Positions 58,397 through 64,000 of a stretch of 64,000 nucleotides of DNA are shown one piece after another. Made by a program: the position numbers and the translations under genes. The DNA lies in assembly GCA_900466575.1 (NCBI GenBank), contig UBMP01000020.1:248001-312000 (forward strand). The letters run 5' to 3'. The stretch's first letter is position 1; the number at the start of each line of letters is the position of its first letter. A model generated the notes under the pieces. That model was not told the origin of the DNA and did no database searches. It worked only from the letters and a program-made list of their open reading frames with translations. Source of the stretch: Hyphomicrobiales bacterium (GTDB lineage: Bacteria; Pseudomonadota; Alphaproteobacteria; Rhizobiales; Rhizobiaceae).

Positions 58397-59803
58397 TCAC
58401 GCCTCCATGAAGGCGGCAAGGCCCTGAAAGAGGTAGTTCTTTCCGGCCTTGAAGTCGAAATCCGGATTGTCCCAGGCGATCATCTTGCCCGGGTTGAGCA
58501 GGCCCTTGGGGTCCGTCTCCTTCTTGAATGCGAGCTGCACGGTGTCCGTCTGCTTCATGCCGCCCTCTTCGAGCGTGTAGCGATGCGGATTGAAGATCGG
58601 GCAACCCAGATCTTCATGGATGCGGATGATTTCCTCCAGCCGTTCGGCTGTCGTGTAGCGCACCATGGGCAGTCCGGAGCACTGGACGGTGCCGTCAAAG
58701 CGCATGAATTCCAGATGGCCGATCACCTCGCCATGGAAGGTCTCGACGGTCTTGCGCACTTTGGCGACATGGTCGGGCGCCGGATACTGGACTTGAAGAT
58801 AGGTGATGCTCGGGTCGATCTTCAGCGCCCTGAGCGTCGTGTGGTTCCAGGCCAGTTCATAGGCATGCGGGATGCCCTTCATGCTTTCCACCTTGTCGGA
58901 GCGGAAGCGGATATCGCCCTTGTAGCGCGACACCAGCGCCTCGAACGGCCCCATGGAATGGGGCGCGACCATGATCACGACGACCGACTGCCCCTCCTTC
59001 AGATAGGGCTTGTGGCGGGTGAAATAATCGAAGGGCGCCGGCGCCGCGATGGGCGCGATTTCCTTCACCAGAAGCCCGTTGGAATGCGCCAGCGCATCGG
59101 CAAAACCCACGGCATCCATGAAATCATCATAGCCGACGATCACATCCACCCAGTCATAGGCGGGCGCCAGCGGCATCTCGACTTGCGTGATGATGCCGTT
59201 GGTCCCATAGGCGTGGCTGACCTTCTGCAGGTCCCAGCCGGTGAGATCGAGAATGCGGGGTTCCGCCTCCATGGTGATGACGCGCAGCCGCAGGATATTG
59301 CCGAGATCGCGCAGGCCGCCCCAGGTGATCGAGCCGACGCCGCCTGAGCCGCCGGCGATGAAGCCGCCGATGGTCGCGGTCTGCGCGGTGGAGGGATGGA
59401 AGCGCAGTTCCTGACCGGAATGCGCCTTCGTCTGCTTGTCGAGCTCGGAAATGATGACGCCTGTTTCGGCAATGACGCGGCCGGGCAGGATCTGCTTGAC
59501 CTTGTTCATGTTCGCCATATTGAGGATGATGCCACCCGAAAGCGGCATGGCCTGCCCGTAATTGCCCGTGCCGCCGCCGCGCGGCGTGATCGGCGCACCA
59601 TGGGCATAGGCGACTTTCAGCGTGCGGATGACCTCTTCTTCCGTCACCGGCGAGACGACGAGGTCCGCCGTCACATTATCCAGCTGGCTCTTGAGGATCG
59701 GCGAATACCAGTAGAAGTCCCGGCTCTTCTGCTTGACGAGCGCCGGGTGGTCCTCGACCGCAATCCCCTCGAGGTCCTTCTTGATCAATGCGTAATCTAC
59801 CAT
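58397..59803 (-). CDS. FAD-linked oxidase (FAD_binding_4 / VAO family)
   Basis: 468 residues; ATG 59803 preferred over 59809 because GGAG lies seven bases from it. FAD-domain signatures: LVVSPVTEEEVIRTLKVAYAHGAPITPRGGGTGNYGQAMPLSGGIILNM and STAQTATIGGFIAGGSGGVGSITWGGL. C-terminal cap domain with LEFMRFDGT and the terminal KKETDPKGLLNPGKM motif. It oxidises a hydroxy acid or aromatic/heteroaromatic compound, substrate unknown. Within the operon it follows the amidohydrolase. Confidence 0.9.
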   Translation of the reverse strand: MVDYALIKKDLEGIAVEDHPALVKQKSRDFYWYSPILKSQLDNVTADLVVSPVTEEEVIRTLKVAYAHGAPITPRGGGTGNYGQAMPLSGGIILNMANMNKVKQILPGRVIAETGVIISELDKQTKAHSGQELRFHPSTAQTATIGGFIAGGSGGVGSITWGGLRDLGNILRLRVITMEAEPRILDLTGWDLQKVSHAYGTNGIITQVEMPLAPAYDWVDVIVGYDDFMDAVGFADALAHSNGLLVKEIAPIAAPAPFDYFTRHKPYLKEGQSVVVIMVAPHSMGPFEALVSRYKGDIRFRSDKVESMKGIPHAYELAWNHTTLRALKIDPSITYLQVQYPAPDHVAKVRKTVETFHGEVIGHLEFMRFDGTVQCSGLPMVRYTTAERLEEIIRIHEDLGCPIFNPHRYTLEEGGMKQTDTVQLAFKKETDPKGLLNPGKMIAWDNPDFDFKAGKNYLFQGLAAFMEA

Positions 59804-59805
59804 GG

Positions 59806-61116
59806 TCATGCTCCGTGTAGGGTATCGAGTTCGGCATAGTCGGGAATGACGCGCTCGATAACGCGACCGGCCCGGATGATGGTGCGATCCGATTGGGGGC
59901 GGGACAGGAATTCGCTCCAGCGTCTGGCTTTGAAGACGATGAGATCGGCGGACGCGCCGACGGCGATGCGGCTTTTGTCTTTCCGTCCGAGGATGTCGGC
60001 CGGTGTTTTCGTCACCACTGACGCCGCATCGGTCAGTGGATGATCGAGATGCAGGATGCGCACGGCCTCCCGGAAGACTTCCGCCGGGTCGAGATCGCCA
60101 TAGGCGTAGAACGGGTCGCGCGTGTTGTCCGAGGACACGGCGGTGCGGACACCGGCTGCGCGCAGCTCGTTGAAGAGGGTAACGCCGCGCCAGCGGGGCG
60201 TGACGCCCGCATGCCGGTCCTGCAGATACATGTTGCACATGGGAAGCGACACGACGGCGAGATTGGCTCTCGCGACCAGATCGACGGTTCGCTTCGCCGT
60301 CTCCTCGTCCTGCCGCGCCAGCGAGCAGCAATGACCGACCGTGACGGTGCCTTCGAAGCGATTGCGGATCACGGCTTCGGCAATCGAGGCCAGCGTCAGA
60401 ACTTCGCGGTCGGCGGTCTCGTCAACGTGGAGATCGACGTCGACGCCGATGTCGGCGGCGGTGCGCAGCAACTGATCGAGTTCCTGATCAAGGTTCGGGC
60501 CGACCTGCGTCAGTCCGCCGAACAGTCCGCCGGCCTCCTGGATCACAGCGGTGAGATCGCGGAAGAACATCTCGTCGGCGATGGCATAAAGCGGAAATAG
60601 CGCAGCCGCCTGAAGGTCGATCTTGCCCTTCCAGCGTTGGCGCATGTCCTGGAAGACGGGAAAGGAAATGCGGTGCTGTGGGTCCAGCGAATCGATATGT
60701 GTGCGGATCAGTGACGTGCCGTGGGCATAGGCGCAGCGCAGCGAGAAATCCATGCGGGCCGCCACATCGTCCGCCGACCAGTTCGCCTCGCGGTCGGCGC
60801 GGACGGCATCGAGCGCGCCGGGAAAGCTGCCGTCCGGGTTGGGGTTGCGCTCCCAGATATGGCCCTTGTCGAGATGGGTATGCATGTCGGTGAAGCATGG
60901 CCAGACCATCCGCCCACCGAGCGCCACTGCGGGTAGATCGCCGCTCGCCGCGCCCGCCGGCAGAATCTCGGCAATGACACCATCGCGTACAACGATATCG
61001 GCAGCGGCGAGACCTTCCTTCGACCCCGGCAGCGTTGCATTGGTTGCCGCGAGCGGCACGGTCGCGCCGGCCAGCACGTAAGTGGTTGATGAAGGCAATT
61101 GCAGATCCGGCGTCAC
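59806..61116 (-). CDS. Amidohydrolase, cytosine-deaminase-like
   Basis: 436 residues from GTG 61116 (GGGAGAA upstream). Metal-dependent hydrolase motifs: DMHTHLDKGH, DLHVDETADRE, VGHCCSLARQ and SSDNTRDPFYAYGD, matching the cytosine deaminase/CodA class. The length is near CodA (about 425). It likely deaminates or dechlorinates an amino-substituted heterocycle. It follows the transporter permease by a few bases. Confidence 0.9.
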   Translation of the reverse strand: MTPDLQLPSSTTYVLAGATVPLAATNATLPGSKEGLAAADIVVRDGVIAEILPAGAASGDLPAVALGGRMVWPCFTDMHTHLDKGHIWERNPNPDGSFPGALDAVRADREANWSADDVAARMDFSLRCAYAHGTSLIRTHIDSLDPQHRISFPVFQDMRQRWKGKIDLQAAALFPLYAIADEMFFRDLTAVIQEAGGLFGGLTQVGPNLDQELDQLLRTAADIGVDVDLHVDETADREVLTLASIAEAVIRNRFEGTVTVGHCCSLARQDEETAKRTVDLVARANLAVVSLPMCNMYLQDRHAGVTPRWRGVTLFNELRAAGVRTAVSSDNTRDPFYAYGDLDPAEVFREAVRILHLDHPLTDAASVVTKTPADILGRKDKSRIAVGASADLIVFKARRWSEFLSRPQSDRTIIRAGRVIERVIPDYAELDTLHGA

Positions 61117-61119
61117 GTC

Positions 61120-61950
61120 TCAGTTCTCCCGCTTGAGGTTGCTCTCGTGCCAGCGATGCAGCGCCAGCCAGGAGATGAAGGAGGTCGCCGCAAAGATCGC
61201 CACACCCAGCGCGGAGAGCATGAGGAGTGCGGCGAAGAGGCGGGGAATGTTCATGCGGAACTGCGATTCCAGCAGGCGGAAGGCAAGGCCGGACGAGGCT
61301 CCCGCCGAGCCTGCCGCAAATTCCGCAACCACGGCCGCAATCAGCGCCAGCCCGCCGCCGATCCGCAGGCCTGTCATGAAATAGGGCTGAGCTGCGGGGA
61401 TCTTCAGATAGATCAACGTTTGCCAGCGCGAGGCACCATAGAGATCGAAGAGGTTCAGCAGATTGTGATCGACGCTCTTCAGGCCTTGAACCATGTTGGA
61501 GAGGATCGGGAAGAAGGCGACCAGGAAGGCGCAGATCAGCAGCGCCACCTGTGTCGTTGGCGCATAGATGAGAATGAGCGGCGAAATCGCCACGATCGGC
61601 GTCACCTGCAGGATGACGGCGATGGGGTAAAAGGCGATCTCGATCCAGCGCGACTGCACGAGAAAGATCGCAAAGCCCACGCCACCGATCAGCGCCAGCG
61701 CGAGAGACATCAGCGTGATTTTCGTCGTGACGAGAAGCGCCGGAAAGAGAAGACTCCAGTCACCGATCAGAGCGCCGATCACCGCGCCAGGGCTTGGCAG
61801 GATATAGGGCGGAACGCCGGAGAGCATCACGCCGAAATGCCAGATCAGGACCAGCACGGCGACCATCGCAAGCGGTACGGCGATGCGCAGCGCGATCTCC
61901 TTGCGGCGCTCCGATACGGCAGTGCTCTGTCCGGGAACGGTGTCTGTCAT
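61120..61950 (-). CDS. ABC transporter permease (SsuC/ThiX-like)
   Basis: 276 residues from ATG 61950, whose A overlaps the ATPase stop (TAATG), with GGAGGG upstream; an extension to 62010 is rejected. About six transmembrane segments and the permease loop around NLFDLYGASRWQTLIYLKIPAAQPYFMTGLRIG (the EAA motif). Membrane channel of an NMT1-type importer. Confidence 0.92.
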   Translation of the reverse strand: MTDTVPGQSTAVSERRKEIALRIAVPLAMVAVLVLIWHFGVMLSGVPPYILPSPGAVIGALIGDWSLLFPALLVTTKITLMSLALALIGGVGFAIFLVQSRWIEIAFYPIAVILQVTPIVAISPLILIYAPTTQVALLICAFLVAFFPILSNMVQGLKSVDHNLLNLFDLYGASRWQTLIYLKIPAAQPYFMTGLRIGGGLALIAAVVAEFAAGSAGASSGLAFRLLESQFRMNIPRLFAALLMLSALGVAIFAATSFISWLALHRWHESNLKREN

Positions 61951-62777
61951 TAATGACCCTCCGGCGTATCGCCGATGGCTTCCAGCAACATGGCGGAGAC
62001 TTTCTCGCAAGCCTGACGATAATCTTCAGAGCTGCGATAAAGCGCATCGCGCTCGCTGGCCGTCACCAGCGGAAAATCGGCATGGACGCGGCCGGGGCGC
62101 GCCTTCATGACCACGATCCGGTTGGACAGATAGGCGGATTCGAAAACGGAATGAGTGACGAAGATCACCGTGATGCCGGTCCTGCGCCAGAGATCGAGGA
62201 CATCGTCATTGAGCTTCTGCCGGGTGATCTCGTCAAGCGCGGCAAAGGGCTCGTCCATCAGGAGCAGGCGCGGCTTGGTGACCATGGCACGGGCAATGGA
62301 AACGCGCATCTTCATGCCGCCGGAAAGCTCGCGCGGATAGGCCTTGGCAAAATCGCCGAGACCGACGGCGGTCAGCGCTTCCATGATCGGTACCTCTGCC
62401 GCCTTCCTGCTCACGCCGCGTAAGCGAAGCGGCAGATAGACATTGCCGAACACCGTCTGCCAGGGCATCAGCGTCGGCTCTTGGAAGACGAAGCTGATAT
62501 CGCCTTCTGGCAAGCCCTTCGAATTGATGCGCGAACTCGGCCAGTCGATCGATCCGCTGCTGACGCCTCCAAGTCCTGCGATGATGCGTAGCGCTGTCGA
62601 TTTACCGCAGCCGGAGGGTCCAAGCAGGCTGAGAAACTCGCCGCTACGTACCGTTAGCGACATATTCTGAAGCGCGAGCGTTCCATTGGAAAAGACTTTC
62701 GACACCTGATCCATCGCCACGAGCGGGCGGATATATGCCGTTGTCGCGACTGGTTTGTCGGTCGCCTGATCGCTCAT
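61950..62777 (-). CDS. ABC transporter ATPase (SsuB/TauB family)
   Basis: 275 residues. Walker A LGPSGCGKST about 53-62, Q-loop FQEPTLMPW, signature LSGGMKMRVSIARAM, Walker B LLLMDEPFAALD and H-loop THSVFES. Family of nitrate/taurine/sulfonate/pyrimidine-precursor importers. Stop overlaps permease start. Confidence 0.94.
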   Translation of the reverse strand: MSDQATDKPVATTAYIRPLVAMDQVSKVFSNGTLALQNMSLTVRSGEFLSLLGPSGCGKSTALRIIAGLGGVSSGSIDWPSSRINSKGLPEGDISFVFQEPTLMPWQTVFGNVYLPLRLRGVSRKAAEVPIMEALTAVGLGDFAKAYPRELSGGMKMRVSIARAMVTKPRLLLMDEPFAALDEITRQKLNDDVLDLWRRTGITVIFVTHSVFESAYLSNRIVVMKARPGRVHADFPLVTASERDALYRSSEDYRQACEKVSAMLLEAIGDTPEGH

Positions 62778-62807
62778 GCTATCAACTCTATGCGTGATAC
62801 GGGTGGT

Positions 62808-62831
62808 CCGTTCCCGAGCGAGCGGGAACGG
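62808..62831 (-). terminator. Stem-loop between binding-protein and ATPase genes
   Basis: Nine-base inverted repeat CCGTTCCCG / CGGGAACGG with a six-base loop. It lies in the intergenic gap just after the binding-protein stop, the common position of an attenuating hairpin that keeps binding-protein mRNA more abundant. Confidence 0.6.
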
Positions 62832-62848
62832 AGATTTCGCAGCGGCTT

Positions 62849-63853
62849 TTACTTCTTGAGCGACATGCCGACGCCCTTGCAGACGAACTGCGTGGTGAAG
62901 GCCTTCTTGTAGTCCATGCCGGCGTCGAAGAGCTTGATCTTGACCATTTCATCGAAGAACGCCTTGTACTTTTCATCCGTCATGCAGCCGATGCCCTTGG
63001 TCAGGGCCTCGCCGGACTCCAGGATCCCATGCTCCTTCATCTGTGTGATGGAGAAGGCGATCTGCTCATCCGTCATCTCCGGATTTTCTTTCTTGATCAG
63101 ATCATTGGCGGCCTTGTTGTCGCCGTAGAGATAGTTGTACCAACCTTCGATCGAGGCATCGACAAAGCGCTGGATGAGATCCGGATTGGACTTGATCAGG
63201 TCCGCTTTAACCGCGACCGTGGTCGAATAGGGGCTGTAGCCGTTGTCGGCGAGAAGGAAGACCTTCGGCTTCCAGCCTGCCTCTTTCTCCACCGCGAACG
63301 GTTCCGAGGTCAGATAGCCCTGCTGAGCGGACTTCTTGTCGGCGATGAAGGGGCCCGGATTGAAGTTGTAGGGCTTATACTGCTCGTCCTTGAAGCCCTT
63401 GAAGTTGACCTTCATCCATTCGAAATAGGTCAGATAGCCGTCCTTGCCCATGAAGATAGCATCGGATTTAGCAAGATCCTCGAACTTCTCGATACCTTGG
63501 TCAGGATGAGCCATGAGGATCTGCGGGTCCTTCTGGAACATGGCGGCCACATCGACCAACGGAATGCCCTGCTTGACGGCGTTGAGCTCGCCCATTTCGC
63601 CGCCCATGTAGAATTCGATCTTGCCGGAGATCAGAAGTGCGCTGTTGGCGGCATTAGGGCCACCCTGAACGATGGTTACGTCCAGCCCGTGCTTCTTGTA
63701 GGTGCCATCTACGACCGCCTGATAGTAGCCGCCGTGTTCAGCCTGAGCCAGCCAGTTGGTTCCGAACGAGACCTTATCGAGCGCGTGAGCGGGGAGGGCC
63801 GCCGAGAGGCAAGCCGCGGCTGAAATGGCGAGACATTTGAAAAACTGCGACAT
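62849..63853 (-). CDS. ABC substrate-binding protein (NMT1/ThiY-like)
   Basis: 334 residues from ATG 63853 (a TTG at 63856 is adjacent). Signal peptide MSQFFKCLAISAAACLSAALPAHAL. The mature N-terminus DKVSFGTNWLAQAEHGGYYQAVVDGTYKKHGLDVTIVQGGPNAAN and LLISGKIEFYMGGEMGELNAV are the NMT1/SsuA-type periplasmic binding fold. Substrate may resemble a thiamine-pyrimidine precursor, or another amino-heterocycle given the adjacent deaminase; this is inference. Confidence 0.92.
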   Translation of the reverse strand: MSQFFKCLAISAAACLSAALPAHALDKVSFGTNWLAQAEHGGYYQAVVDGTYKKHGLDVTIVQGGPNAANSALLISGKIEFYMGGEMGELNAVKQGIPLVDVAAMFQKDPQILMAHPDQGIEKFEDLAKSDAIFMGKDGYLTYFEWMKVNFKGFKDEQYKPYNFNPGPFIADKKSAQQGYLTSEPFAVEKEAGWKPKVFLLADNGYSPYSTTVAVKADLIKSNPDLIQRFVDASIEGWYNYLYGDNKAANDLIKKENPEMTDEQIAFSITQMKEHGILESGEALTKGIGCMTDEKYKAFFDEMVKIKLFDAGMDYKKAFTTQFVCKGVGMSLKK

Positions 63854-63931
63854 CAAGACTGTTCCCTGCTGATCTGGAAGGCGCTTTTGCGCTGCAGCAG
63901 AATAGTGCGCCGGGCTTTCGCTCTTTGAAAA

Positions 63932-63957
63932 GCATCAAAATTCGTTCGCATTGATGC
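63932..63957. promoter_or_regulatory. Inverted repeat upstream of the NMT1-type operon
   Basis: GCATCAA (63932-63938) and TTGATGC (63951-63957), 12 bases apart, 79 bases upstream of the binding-protein start; a candidate operator. T-run on the plus strand after it means a terminator of an upstream gene is also possible. Confidence 0.4.
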
Positions 63958-64000
63958 CTTTTTGCGCTATGTCTGAAGGTGTCGACGCAGGTTTTCCAGA

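Noticed and set aside
1-64000. tRNA, rRNA, CRISPR arrays and intact insertion sequences
   Set aside because: No cloverleaf, rRNA, repeat-spacer array or transposase motif was recognised by eye; a covariance-model scan was not possible.

Overview
The window looks like a large repABC-type replicon (megaplasmid or chromid) of a rhizobial alphaproteobacterium (Rhizobium, Agrobacterium or Sinorhizobium relatives). Signs of this are repA, repB and repC genes with antisense-RNA loci, a DUF982 protein, SWFGD/BON-domain and DUF3008 proteins, a LigD/multi-Ku end-joining system, and many promoters of the alphaproteobacterial general-stress sigma factor (EcfG type). No rRNA, tRNA, CRISPR array or intact insertion sequence was seen.

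Layout. (1) 1-5.5 kb: end of a peptide-type ABC importer (permease and double ATPase), then aldehyde dehydrogenase, SDR dehydrogenase and enoyl-CoA hydratase, all on +. (2) 5.6-37.5 kb: a stress island. It holds an orphan SdhD-like anchor coupled to a type-2 NADH dehydrogenase, four BON-domain proteins, two DUF4142 proteins, many tiny membrane or very hydrophilic proteins, an EcfG-like sigma factor, an eight-gene glycan operon, a CPA1 antiporter, two Ku genes with LigD, topoisomerase IB, a ferritin-like DUF892 protein and an SDR. At least 21 sites of the form GGAAC-N16/17-NGTT sit just upstream of these genes in the correct orientation, often as divergent pairs. I infer that the island is largely one general-stress regulon. 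(3) 38.1-40.6 kb: repB, antisense RNA and repC with no repA. (4) 40.6-47.9 kb: a partly decayed L-fucose-type catabolic cluster (diketo-acid hydrolase, SDR, UxaA-family dehydratase, GntR regulator, frameshifted aldo-keto reductase, fucU). (5) 48.1-50.5 kb: repA, repB, antisense RNA and attenuator with no repC. (6) 51.6-58.4 kb: GGDEF/EAL protein, alpha-oxoamine synthase, flavodoxin-fold proteins, a frameshifted cysteine hydrolase and a RidA protein. (7) 57.4-63.9 kb: an operon-like run with an NMT1-type ABC importer, a cytosine-deaminase-like amidohydrolase, an FAD-linked oxidase and a quinone reductase, probably for an unidentified (perhaps N-heterocyclic) compound.

Most notable are the promoter array, the split replication locus, the glycan operon with a glycosidase-epimerase fusion protein under a stress promoter, and the SdhD-like/NDH-2 pair. 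Gene functions are read from recognised motifs and family resemblance by eye; no database search was run.
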